Both the position numbers and the translations under genes were made by a program. DNA of 16,551 bases, taken from JBKQWK01 sp052139595 (lineage in GTDB: Bacteria > Actinomycetota > Thermoleophilia > UBA2241). The notes below the pieces were generated by a model. That model saw only the letters and a list, made by a program, of their open reading frames with translations. It was not told where the DNA came from and made no database searches. The stretch lies in the NCBI GenBank assembly GCA_052139595.1, contig JBKQWK010000041.1, positions 1-16,551 on the forward strand, written 5' to 3'. Below are positions 1 to 6,967 of the stretch, piece by piece. How positions within the stretch are numbered: position 1 is the stretch's first letter; every line of letters starts with the position of its first letter.

Positions 1-151
1 GATCGCCACGCCGCGAGAGAATAGGGCGTGTGAAGCCTTCCGCACTGACCTGGGAGCCCTGATCGGTGTTGGATCTCCGGTGCTTCCCGCACCGCTCCAG
101 CTCCTCGAGCGTCTCGTTGCAGAAGGAGCCGCCGAGCGTGTTCGAAAAACC
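1..151 (-). mobile_element. IS3-family transposase remnant (OrfB integrase core), truncated, continues past left edge
   Basis: Reading the minus strand from 151 to 1 gives a peptide containing SNTLGGSFC, ETLEELERCGKH and NTDQGSQVSAEGF. This matches the stretch of IS3-family OrfB integrases that usually reads SNTL..SFC(V/L)EALEEAL, then NTDQGSQFTS, where the D of NTDQG is the second catalytic aspartate of the DDE triad. The matching segment is preceded in frame by a TAA stop at 152-154, so the first half of the transposase is missing. No start codon or inverted repeat is visible. The copy looks decayed: Q-V-S replaces Q-F-T, and the part after EGF drifts. The rest lies outside the window. The family call rests on the motif; the exact IS group cannot be assigned. 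Confidence 0.72.
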
Positions 152-352
152 TTAGTTCAGGCTCAGGCCGTGAGCCCAGGCGAGGAAGGCGCCGCTCAGG
201 GAAGCCATGGCCTGCGGCTCAAGCAAGACCACGGTATCGTGACTAACGTCGTGCAGAGCGACCAGGTCGAGCTCGCGGTTGTAGAGCAGGCGCAGCTTAT
301 CGCCGTCGTCTTGCTCAGCACCTTCCCAGATGACGATGTTGAATTCACTCAC
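152..352 (-). CDS. Small acidic protein of unknown function (66 aa)
   Basis: I do not recognise this protein. The GTG at 350-352 is preferred over a further upstream start because it has a good GGAGGG ribosome binding site seven to eight bases away. The product begins SEFNIVIWEG, is acidic (EQDDGDK) and has alternating hydrophobic segments (LVALHDV, DTVVLLEP), suggesting a small compact alpha/beta fold. There is no signal peptide or membrane segment. It starts 22 bp after the end of the 60-aa gene on the same strand, so the two probably form a small operon. Its TAA stop is immediately followed, in the same frame, by the IS3 transposase remnant, so the original 3' end may have been altered by that element. 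Confidence 0.55.
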   Translation of the reverse strand: MSEFNIVIWEGAEQDDGDKLRLLYNRELDLVALHDVSHDTVVLLEPQAMASLSGAFLAWAHGLSLN

Positions 353-374
353 CGCTGATCCCTCCACAGGTTCG

Positions 375-557
375 TCACAACACAACAGGCCGGGCCGGCG
401 CAATCGTAATCGTTTGCGAATCTTCGAGGCGATGGACAGCCCACTTCGGCTGGCAGAGGGTACCGATTACCGTCGGCTGATCTGACTCCGGTTCTTCGTA
501 GCGCACCGTGTTCTTCGTCTCTTTCGTCTGGCGCAGGGTGACGATAAGCGATTCCAT
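375..557 (-). CDS. Small conserved-looking protein of unknown function (60 aa)
   Basis: The 60-aa product starts MESLIVTLRQTKETKNTVRY and continues with EEPESDQPTVIGTL and a charged beta-rich end. The KETKNTVRYEE...IGTL..KWA pattern resembles small uncharacterised proteins I have seen in bacteria and archaea; no function is known to me, and this resemblance is from memory. The ATG at 557 has a GAGGA element four bases upstream. No membrane segment or cysteine motif is present. It is the first gene of a two-gene leftward unit and lies divergently from dnaE2 across a 362-bp intergenic region. A longer overlapping reading frame on the same strand (349-567) is arginine- and proline-rich and looks like a shadow. 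Confidence 0.6.
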   Translation of the reverse strand: MESLIVTLRQTKETKNTVRYEEPESDQPTVIGTLCQPKWAVHRLEDSQTITIAPARPVVL

Positions 558-708
558 CGTTCCTCATTTCCGCGCTGTGATCTCCGCGCTGGGAGCCGGG
601 AGACCAGCAGTGTCGGTCGGCGGCGATTGAGTCTGGCGCTGTCGTCGCTTCGTTGGCGAGCGCGCCGTGCCTGAATGTGGATTGTCAGCGGTCGGTGGTG
701 GGGAACGA

Positions 709-743
709 GCAGACGCCCGTAGGCAGCCATTACGGGCGTCTGC
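709..743. repeat. Perfect 13-bp inverted repeat (9-nt loop)
   Basis: GCAGACGCCCGTA at 709-721 and its exact reverse complement at 731-743 flank the 9-nt loop GGCAGCCAT. The stem would be very stable as RNA or DNA. No T-run follows on either strand, and the site lies between divergent genes, so it is not a typical terminator. It could be a REP-like element, a large operator or a structured leader. Confidence 0.8.
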
Positions 744-854
744 GGACCGACGGCGAATCTTCGACCTCTCGTTCGAGCACCGCAGCAAGGTCTGGCGGCT
801 CGAGCGCGTACGGAACTGACGGCGCGAATCGCCTTGGCTGGCAGAGACGCAGCA

Positions 855-879
855 TTGACACGAACATATGTTCGTGTCA
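855..879 (+). promoter_or_regulatory. LexA (SOS) box overlapping the dnaE2 -35 element
   Basis: Positions 856-879 are a perfect 24-bp palindrome with the core CGAACATATGTTCG at 861-874. This fits the Gram-positive LexA/DinR box consensus CGAAC(N4)GTTCG. A perfect -35 hexamer TTGACA (855-860) overlaps its left edge. The hexamer 17 bp further on (878-883, CACCCT) is a poor -10, so the exact promoter is unsure. The palindrome ends 40 bp before the dnaE2 start codon. LexA bound here would block transcription until DNA damage triggers its self-cleavage. Confidence 0.88.
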
Positions 880-919
880 CCCTGTCAGTTCCCGCTTCGC
901 CAGAGGGAGGTGTTAGACG

Positions 920-3900
920 ATGGTGGAGCCGTCTCCCTTCGTCCACTTACACGTGCACAGCAACTTCTCGTTCGGCGATGGCGCCTGCCGCATCGATGAG
1001 CTGCTGCAGGCCGCAGCCGCAGCAAACATGAGCGCTGTGGCCTGTACCGATCACGACGGCCTCTACGGCGCCGTCCGTTTCTACAAGGCGTGCCGGCAGG
1101 CCGGCGTGAAACCAATTGTCGGTGTCGAGCTGAACGTCGAGAGCGTGCTCGCTGTCGCTGCGCACCGGAAGCGTAACGAGGTAGCCGGCGGTCAATCGGC
1201 GGCGCCCCTGCTCGCGATAGGCGAGGCGCTGAAGCGAGCGCGGTATGCGTGGCGAGCGGGCGGCGCCGACGACTCTGCCACCGTTAACGGCCCTCTGCGC
1301 GGGCAGACGGCGGCGCCGGGCTACCACCTGGTGTTGCTCGCCAAGGATTACCAAGGCTGGAGCAACCTCTGTCAGATCATCAGTGCCGCCCATCTGGAAC
1401 ATCCCGGCGAGCCGGCGTGGGCCCGTTGGCAGACGATCGCTGCCCACTCCGGGCATCTGATAGCGCTCTCGGCCTGTCGGCGCGGCGAGCTCGGGCAAGC
1501 GGTGCTCGCCGCCCTACGCGGCGAGAAGGGTGCACGGGAGCGCGCGCGGCGTATCGCCGCCTTCTATAGCGAGGCATTCGCGCCCGACGAGGCGCAGGGT
1601 CAGCCAAGCAGAGACGGCCGCGGCCGGCGAAGCGACGCTGCACTGGCGCGCACGGCGAACTACTTCATCGAGCTTCAGCACGAGCTACGCGCCGACTCGC
1701 ACGACTACATCCGTGAGCTCAACCTCATCGCCCGCGAGCTGCGTATCCCCACTGTCGCCACGAACAACGTCCACTACGTCACCCAGGCTCAGGCCCCGCT
1801 GCACGATGTGCTCGCCGCTGAAGCCGCGAACCAGCCGCTGCCAAACCCGCTGGGGCGCAAGAATGCCGAGCTGTACTTCAAGTCTGCCGCCCAGATGCGG
1901 CGCCTCTTCTTCCCCATCCCGGAGGCGGTCGAGAACACCGTCCACATCGCCCGACGCTGCAACCTCGACCTCGGCTTGGGCAGGCTGCGCTTTCCCGCCT
2001 ATCCGCTGCCGCCCGGTGAGACGGCCTACTCGCTGCTCTCTAAACTGAGCTTCGCAGGGGCGTGTGAGCGCTACAAACCGCTGACCGGCGAAGTCAGTGT
2101 GCGCCTTACCCGTGAGCTCAGGGTCATCGAGCAGCTCGGTTTCGCCGAATACTTCCTGGCGGTTCACGACATCGTCGCTTTTGTGCGTAGCCGCAGCATC
2201 CCCTACTCCGGCCGCGGCTCAGCCGGCAACAGCATCGTCAGCTATGTGCTGCGCATCTGCGAGGCTGACCCGATTGAGCACGACCTGCTCTTCGAGCGCT
2301 TCCTCAACCCCGCCCGGCGCGAGATGCCCGATATCGACATCGACTTCTGCTCTGCCCGTCGCGACGAGATCATCGCCTACGTTTACGAACGCTTCGGCGA
2401 CGACCGGGTGGCCATGGTCGCTACCGTCAACACCGTGCACGCCCCTTCGGCGGTACGCATCGTCGCCAAAGCCTGCGGCTATCGGCCAGACGAAGTGAAC
2501 CGGCTCTCGAGCACCATTCCCTGGGGCAGCGCCGCCAAGCTCTCTGAGATGCTCGCCGAGCGTCCCGAGCTGCACGACCATGAGTTTCAGCATCCGCACT
2601 ACCGCCGCCTGGTGCGTCTCGCCGAACAGCTTGCCGACTATCCCGCTCACCTGGGCACCCATCTCGGCGGCTTTATCCTCGCGCGCGATCCACTCACCGA
2701 TCGCCTGCCGCTGCAGTGGGCCGCCAAGGGCGTCATCGTCGCGCAGTTCGATAAAGATGACGTGGCAGCGCTCGGCCTCGTCAAGATGGACCTCCTCGCC
2801 CTCAAGATGCATTCCGCCATCGCCGAGGCGCTACGCCGCGTGAAGGAACGTACCGGAGCCGACATCAGCCCGTGGGAGCTGCCTCGTAACGACCCGGCCG
2901 TGTATCGGCTGATCAGCGAAGCACGCACAGTCGGCGTGTTTCAGCTCGAAAGCTCAGGCCAGCGCAACCTGGCTACGCGGCTCAAAGAGAGGAACTTCGC
3001 CGACGTGATTGCCGCCATCTCGCTCTTCCGGCCGGGGCCACTGCAGGCCGAGATGATCGGGCCGTTCATCCGCCGCCGGCAGGGGCGCGAAGTCGCCACC
3101 GTGCCGCATGCCAGCATGTGGCCGGCGCTCAAGAGTACTTACGGCGTCATCATCTACCAGGAGCAGGTGATCGCTGTCGCGGCCGCCGTCGCCGGCTTCT
3201 CGTTAGCCGAAGGCGACATGCTCAGGCGGGCGATGACACACGAGCGCTCCCTGGCGGAGATGGACGAGATCGGTCGCCACTTCGTCGAGAAGGCGAGTGC
3301 CAACGGCGTCGAGGGCGCCGTCGCCGAGGAGGTCTTTCGTCAGCTGCGCGGCTTCGCTGCCTACGGGTTCAATAAGGCACATGCCGCTTGCTTTGCCATT
3401 ATCTGCAACGCTAGCGCCTGGCTGAAAGCGCACTATCCGGCCGAATTCTTCTGCGGCCTTCTCAACAACCAGCCGATGGGCTTCTATTCGCCACGCGTGG
3501 TCTTAAACGACGCCCGGCGCTGGGGCCTTGACGTGCTGCCGGTCGACGTCAACGTCAGCGCCGAAGGCTTCGCCGTCGAAGTGACAGGTGGGCGCCGCGG
3601 CACTGCGCCGTGTCTCGCTCTGCGCGTCGGACTCAACTACGTCAAGGGAATGAGCGCGGCCACCCGGCAGCGCATCGTGGCCGAACGCGGCGATATGCCC
3701 CGTGACAACCTCGGACGACCGCTTACAGACGCCGCCAGTGCGCCCCGCCCCTACATCTCCCTCACTGACTTCATCGAGCGCACGCACACCAACGTCGAGA
3801 TCAGCGCGAACCTGGTGCGTGTGGGCGCCTTCGACGCACTCGGCAGGCGCCGCGAGGAGCTGCTCGTCCAGCTGCCCCTCCTTTATGCGCGCCTCGGCCG

Positions 3901-4561
3901 GCGGTACGAGCGCGGCGCCGGCGCCGGCAGAAAAGGCCGGCCAGACACTCAAGCCGCGGCGAATGCAGGCGAGGTTCTGCACTTCGTCGTCGATGATCTG
4001 CCGGCGCTCGGCTTCTTGCCCTCCGAAAGCCGGCAAGACAAGGTGCGCGCCGAACTCGAGATCCTCGGCCTCAACGTGAGCGCTCATCCACTAGCCTTTC
4101 TGCGCGCGCAGATCCGCGCCCTGCGGGTTACCCCCTTCGACGAGCTGCCGAACGTGCCCCACGGCCGCCCGGCTCGCTTGGTCGGTGTGCTTGAACGCGC
4201 CCAGATGCCATGGGTTCGCTCCGGACACCGCACCCTCTTCCTCACGCTGGAGGACGAGACGCAGCTTGCCCAGGTCGTCGTCTTCAATGAAACCTACCTC
4301 AAGTACGGACATCTTCTTAACGATGCCGTCTACCTCTACGTTGAGGGTGTGCTGCAAAACGACGAGGAGCATGGTCTTGCCGTTGTCGCACAGCGCATCT
4401 TCGATCTGCTTGCGGTTGTGGACGAACGTGTGGACGGACAGGCGTCGCGGTCCAAGCGAGATGACGGCGCAGCTCCGCAAGATAGCCACCCCGGCAAATC
4501 GCCGCGCCGCCTCAACCTTCCCGACGTTCAGCCACGTACACGCCCGGGCCGCAGCGGCTAA
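920..4561 (+). CDS. dnaE2: Error-prone DNA polymerase III alpha subunit DnaE2
   Basis: This 1213-aa C-family polymerase would carry out damage-induced translesion synthesis. An N-terminal PHP domain (about 1-310) shows HLHVHS (H11, H13), TDHDG (44-47) and GVE (E70). The polymerase core has GRGSAGNS, the catalytic pair in PDIDIDF (D471, D473) and a third aspartate in VKMDLL (D624). HLGTHLGGFILARDPLTDRLPL, YQEQVIAVA and AYGFNKAHAACFA are typical of DnaE2. A helix-hairpin-helix region and an OB fold (about 1080-1165) follow. The ATG at 920 has GGAGGTG seven bases upstream. The protein is over 100 residues longer than the usual DnaE2 (about 1050-1100), mostly through arginine/glycine/alanine-rich insertions near residues 78-140 and 215-245 and a basic tail after about 1170. 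An SOS box lies upstream. Its usual partners ImuA and ImuB are not in the window. Confidence 0.96.
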   Translation: MVEPSPFVHLHVHSNFSFGDGACRIDELLQAAAAANMSAVACTDHDGLYGAVRFYKACRQAGVKPIVGVELNVESVLAVAAHRKRNEVAGGQSAAPLLAIGEALKRARYAWRAGGADDSATVNGPLRGQTAAPGYHLVLLAKDYQGWSNLCQIISAAHLEHPGEPAWARWQTIAAHSGHLIALSACRRGELGQAVLAALRGEKGARERARRIAAFYSEAFAPDEAQGQPSRDGRGRRSDAALARTANYFIELQHELRADSHDYIRELNLIARELRIPTVATNNVHYVTQAQAPLHDVLAAEAANQPLPNPLGRKNAELYFKSAAQMRRLFFPIPEAVENTVHIARRCNLDLGLGRLRFPAYPLPPGETAYSLLSKLSFAGACERYKPLTGEVSVRLTRELRVIEQLGFAEYFLAVHDIVAFVRSRSIPYSGRGSAGNSIVSYVLRICEADPIEHDLLFERFLNPARREMPDIDIDFCSARRDEIIAYVYERFGDDRVAMVATVNTVHAPSAVRIVAKACGYRPDEVNRLSSTIPWGSAAKLSEMLAERPELHDHEFQHPHYRRLVRLAEQLADYPAHLGTHLGGFILARDPLTDRLPLQWAAKGVIVAQFDKDDVAALGLVKMDLLALKMHSAIAEALRRVKERTGADISPWELPRNDPAVYRLISEARTVGVFQLESSGQRNLATRLKERNFADVIAAISLFRPGPLQAEMIGPFIRRRQGREVATVPHASMWPALKSTYGVIIYQEQVIAVAAAVAGFSLAEGDMLRRAMTHERSLAEMDEIGRHFVEKASANGVEGAVAEEVFRQLRGFAAYGFNKAHAACFAIICNASAWLKAHYPAEFFCGLLNNQPMGFYSPRVVLNDARRWGLDVLPVDVNVSAEGFAVEVTGGRRGTAPCLALRVGLNYVKGMSAATRQRIVAERGDMPRDNLGRPLTDAASAPRPYISLTDFIERTHTNVEISANLVRVGAFDALGRRREELLVQLPLLYARLGRRYERGAGAGRKGRPDTQAAANAGEVLHFVVDDLPALGFLPSESRQDKVRAELEILGLNVSAHPLAFLRAQIRALRVTPFDELPNVPHGRPARLVGVLERAQMPWVRSGHRTLFLTLEDETQLAQVVVFNETYLKYGHLLNDAVYLYVEGVLQNDEEHGLAVVAQRIFDLLAVVDERVDGQASRSKRDDGAAPQDSHPGKSPRRLNLPDVQPRTRPGRSG

Positions 4562-4590
4562 GGACCTTGCTCGGAGAGAGGCTGTCTGCA

Positions 4591-4625
4591 AGGGTCACGA
4601 ATTGTCCCGCCAAGCTTCTGACCCT
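4591..4625. terminator. Weak stem-loop between convergent genes
   Basis: AGGGTCA (4591-4597) and TGACCCT (4619-4625) can pair across a 21-nt loop, in the 109-bp gap between the ends of dnaE2 and the leftward lipoprotein gene. Position suits a bidirectional terminator, but the loop is long and there is no T-run, so support is weak. Confidence 0.25.
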
Positions 4626-4670
4626 CGGCGCGGCGCGTTGGAGTGCATAGGCCCATCGTGGACTGGCGCG

Positions 4671-5861
4671 TTACTGCGGCGGATCGCACACGCTGCACGG
4701 CCGATAACCCTCGGCCTTGGCCTTAGCCAGTGTGATCCGGATGCAGCTCTTCGAGAGGTAGCGACAGCCGCGACGGTGATAGCAGCTCCCCGTCGCGGTG
4801 ACGTAGACGATCGTGCTGCCCTTGGCGGTCTGTGCCGGGGCCACCGGGGCGCTGGTGGCCTTGGTCATCACGAACGGCTTGCTGGAGTCGCCAAACGACC
4901 AGTGGACGGCCCCCGAGGCGTAGAAGGTCACGGTGACCGTGCCGTTGGTCTGCGTCGTGTAGGTCGTCGCGTGAGCCGCCTTGAGCCGCCCGACGGTGCT
5001 TGATGCGGGGTGTCCGTAGGAATTCGGCCCCACGGAGATGACGGCGTAGTGCGGCCGCGTCTCCGAGAGGAAGTAGGCGCTGGTCGCATAGGCCGAGCCG
5101 TGGTGGGCGACCTTGAGGATGTAGAGGGGTGGCCCACGGGCGCAGATGTCGGCCACGTAGCTCTCGGTGGCGCCGTAGTCGTCGCCGGTGAGCAGCACGC
5201 GGTGACCGTCGATGTCGAGCAGCAGCACGATGCTGTCGGCGTTGGTGTCGCTGCCGTCGCTCGCGGGGTTCAGCACCTTGGCCGACAGCGCCCCGAGGCG
5301 CAGGGTCTGGCCACGGAAGACAGAGACGATCCGGCTGTGTACTGCGTGCAGCGCGGCGATGAAGCGCCCATAGGTCTGGGTGGTGCCTACGTCGTCGCTG
5401 TAGGCGACCTTCGGCTGGAACTCCTGCGCCAGGGCCGCGAGGTCGCCGATGTGGTCGGCGTCGGGATGGGTGGCCAGCATCATGTTGAGGCGGCTGACTC
5501 CTAGACTGCTTAGCTCAGCGGCGATGGCCCCCTCCTCGCCCGCTTTGCCGCCATCGATCATGCCGGCCCAGGAGCCGTCCTTGATGACGATGCCGTCCCC
5601 CTGACCCACGTTGACGAAGGCGATGGTGACCGGGGCGCTGCTGCTCGTCGGCTTGGCGGTCTGAGGGGCTTTGGGCTTCGGCTTCTGTGCCTTGTGGCTC
5701 GGCTTGGGCGTCGTGGTCGGCTTGGCCGAAGGTGGCGCGGTGCTGGCTGATACGGCGGCCGCCGACGGTGGCGCTGACACAGGGGCAGACGGCGTAGATG
5801 AGCAACCAGCGACCAGGGTGACCGCCAGAAGAAAGATGAGCAGCTTGAACCGAGTAAGCAC
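4671..5861 (-). CDS. Lipoprotein with ComEC-like metallo-beta-lactamase domain and C-terminal cysteine cluster
   Basis: The 396-aa product starts with a lipoprotein signal (MLTRFKLLIFLLAVTLVAGC; lipid-anchored C20), followed by a Ser/Pro/Ala/Lys-rich linker (21-76). The metallo-beta-lactamase fold begins at FVNVGQGDG (82-90) and carries HPDADH (132-137), LTGDD (D227) and HHGS (253-256), the metal ligands of the ComEC/Rec2 soluble-domain family. A C-terminal module (about 352-394) has YHRRGCRY and RPCSVCDPP; H362, C366, C389 and C392 could bind zinc. Similar tails occur on secreted MBL proteins and nucleases. It probably acts outside the cell, perhaps on nucleic acid; the substrate is unknown. 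The start is a GTG with GGAGG only three bases away, and no earlier in-frame start exists before a stop. It lacks the membrane channel of true ComEC. Confidence 0.9.
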   Translation of the reverse strand: MLTRFKLLIFLLAVTLVAGCSSTPSAPVSAPPSAAAVSASTAPPSAKPTTTPKPSHKAQKPKPKAPQTAKPTSSSAPVTIAFVNVGQGDGIVIKDGSWAGMIDGGKAGEEGAIAAELSSLGVSRLNMMLATHPDADHIGDLAALAQEFQPKVAYSDDVGTTQTYGRFIAALHAVHSRIVSVFRGQTLRLGALSAKVLNPASDGSDTNADSIVLLLDIDGHRVLLTGDDYGATESYVADICARGPPLYILKVAHHGSAYATSAYFLSETRPHYAVISVGPNSYGHPASSTVGRLKAAHATTYTTQTNGTVTVTFYASGAVHWSFGDSSKPFVMTKATSAPVAPAQTAKGSTIVYVTATGSCYHRRGCRYLSKSCIRITLAKAKAEGYRPCSVCDPPQ

Positions 5862-5889
5862 GCCCCTCCGATGTAAATCGTCGCACCTA

Positions 5890-5920
5890 CTCTATACCGA
5901 CCGTGCATGCCGCGTATGAA
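5890..5920 (-). promoter_or_regulatory. Candidate sigma-70 promoter of the MBL lipoprotein gene
   Basis: On the minus strand, TTCATA (5915-5920; 4/6 match to TTGACA) and TATAGA (5891-5896; 4/6 match to TATAAT) are 18 bp apart. The -10 lies about 30 bp upstream of the GTG start. Both elements are imperfect, so this is only a candidate. Confidence 0.35.
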
Positions 5921-5953
5921 GTCGCGTCGCCACTAAGCCGGGCCAGCAGGCGG

Positions 5954-6040
5954 TTAGGTCAAAGGGTGGACGTAGAAGAGGACGGTGCAGGCTGCAACCA
6001 GTAGCGTAAACGCGAAGATCGCCCACGTCAGACGTTTCAT
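5954..6040 (-). CDS. Possible small single-pass membrane peptide (28 aa)
   Basis: A short frame encodes a 28-aa peptide that starts MKRLTWAIFAFTLLVAACT and ends FYVHPLT. It is a basic start followed by one hydrophobic span, with LVAAC resembling a lipobox. It lies 92 bp upstream of the MBL lipoprotein gene on the same strand. The ribosome binding site is poor (AGGG about 11 bases upstream of the ATG), so it may be chance. If real, it is a small membrane or lipid-anchored peptide of unknown role. Confidence 0.25.
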   Translation of the reverse strand: MKRLTWAIFAFTLLVAACTVLFYVHPLT

Positions 6041-6491
6041 GGTCTTCGCGACCCTGCCTCGGCGCCAGTACTCTCACTCCATGCGCCAGAAGCGCAGTTC
6101 CTCTGCTTGAGGCGGAAGTCGAGCGTGAGAACGCCTCCTACGAACGACTCGGCCACTGAAGGCAAGGCAAACGCGAGGGCGACAGGGCGTCGTAAGGAGC
6201 TGTTCCTCGTGGTGGCGGATTGGTCGTCGAATTGCTCGCGCCGCGACACGTGCCAGCGTGGTGCCTTCACACACGGGCAGCGCGTCGCGCTGCGTTCATG
6301 ATGCGACCGGTAGGCCGGTCAAATCACGGGAGAACAAAAGGCGTAGACCCTGCCGCCTCCTGAGCAGAAATTCTCCCGAAATTGGAGATTCGCGATTGGC
6401 CATTTTCAAGGCGAACCGCCGTCCAGGAGCGACCGTTAATTCTTGCTGCCGATGAAACGAAAGTCGTGACAGTTCGTCTACCGTTAAAGGC
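6041..6491. other. Non-coding stretch upstream of the zinc-finger/recombinase pair
   Basis: No convincing gene or tRNA was found here. The right part (about 6320-6490) is visibly richer in A+T than its surroundings. It holds a hairpin GACCGG/CCGGTC (6305-6310, 6315-6320), an 8-bp inverted repeat CGGGAGAA/TTCTCCCG (6327-6334, 6371-6378) and a direct repeat ACCGTTAA (6432-6439, 6480-6487) just before the next gene. These could be protein-binding sites of the recombinase module, but nothing identifies them. Confidence 0.4.
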
Positions 6492-6908
6492 ATGGAGAAG
6501 AACCTGCCCTTCTGCCGCTACTGTGGCCAGCCCATCATCCAGACCGGCCGCGGTCGCCCGCGCATCTACTGCTCTGACCGCTGCCGGTTGGCCGACCACC
6601 GCGAGCGTCGCGCCGCCGTTGAGGCGAGGCTCTCATTCGAACGCTGGGAACCGAGCGAGGACGATATCTGGGAGGCTGGCGACGATGACCTGGCCAGCCA
6701 GGTATTAAAGGCCAACCACGACGTTGACCCCGCGGGCCCCGTCGCTGCCGACGACGAGCAAGTGGTGGTCGCCATCCTCGAGGCGCGCTCGATCGCCGGC
6801 GCCTTCCACCGCCTGGGCAGCCAGGCCCGCCCTGCCTTGGCCGGCAGGTGCGCAATGGTCGCCAAGGCCATGCTCGACGCCTTGGACAAGTGGTTTCCAA
6901 TCGCCTGA
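6492..6908 (+). CDS. Small zinc-finger protein next to a tyrosine recombinase (138 aa)
   Basis: The N-terminus has CRYCGQPI and RIYCSDRCR, a C8-x2-C11-x15-C27-x3-C31 pattern typical of small treble-clef/zinc-ribbon proteins ending YCS(D)xCR. A basic stretch (RLADHRERR) follows and then an acidic middle (EPSEDDIWEAGDDD). The C-terminal half looks helical (EQVVVAILEARSIAGAFHRL), without a membrane segment. Such proteins often sit beside integrases or in phage-like islands and probably bind nucleic acid; the exact role is unknown. It could be a regulator or recombination directionality factor, which is inference from its place 59 bp before the recombinase gene. The ribosome binding site is weak: AAAGG sits only a base or so before the ATG. 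Confidence 0.65.
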   Translation: MEKNLPFCRYCGQPIIQTGRGRPRIYCSDRCRLADHRERRAAVEARLSFERWEPSEDDIWEAGDDDLASQVLKANHDVDPAGPVAADDEQVVVAILEARSIAGAFHRLGSQARPALAGRCAMVAKAMLDALDKWFPIA

Positions 6909-6934
6909 GTTTGCCCGGCCACCTTGGCGCAATT

Positions 6935-6947
6935 GGCACTGGCGGGC
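6935..6947 (+). repeat. Direct repeat copy 1 (GGCACTGGCGGGC), before the recombinase gene
   Basis: This 13-mer matches GGCACTGGCGAGC at 8180-8192 at 12 of 13 positions. The two copies bracket the recombinase gene almost exactly, 20 bp before its start and directly after its stop. They could be recombinase-binding sites or a trace of duplication; chance in GC-rich DNA is not excluded. Confidence 0.45.
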
Positions 6948-6967
6948 CCGAGGCATAGAGTGACGCC

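Larger units (their letters stand above)
558..919. other. Divergent intergenic region with hairpin and SOS control site
   Basis: This stretch separates the leftward 60-aa gene from dnaE2. No convincing coding sequence was found: its open frames are arginine-, serine- and proline-rich and have no ribosome binding sites. It holds a perfect inverted repeat (709-743) and the LexA box with the dnaE2 -35 element (855-879). No clear leftward promoter was identified. Confidence 0.6.

Noticed and set aside
6285..6293. Second att site for the recombinase, because TCGCGCTGC is shared with 8232-8240
   Set aside because: Nine matching bases in GC-rich DNA are weak, and the minus-strand frames to the left of 6285 do not encode the missing amidase half.
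5862..6491. tRNA gene as integration target
   Set aside because: No T-loop with a pairing stem or acceptor arms was found on either strand.
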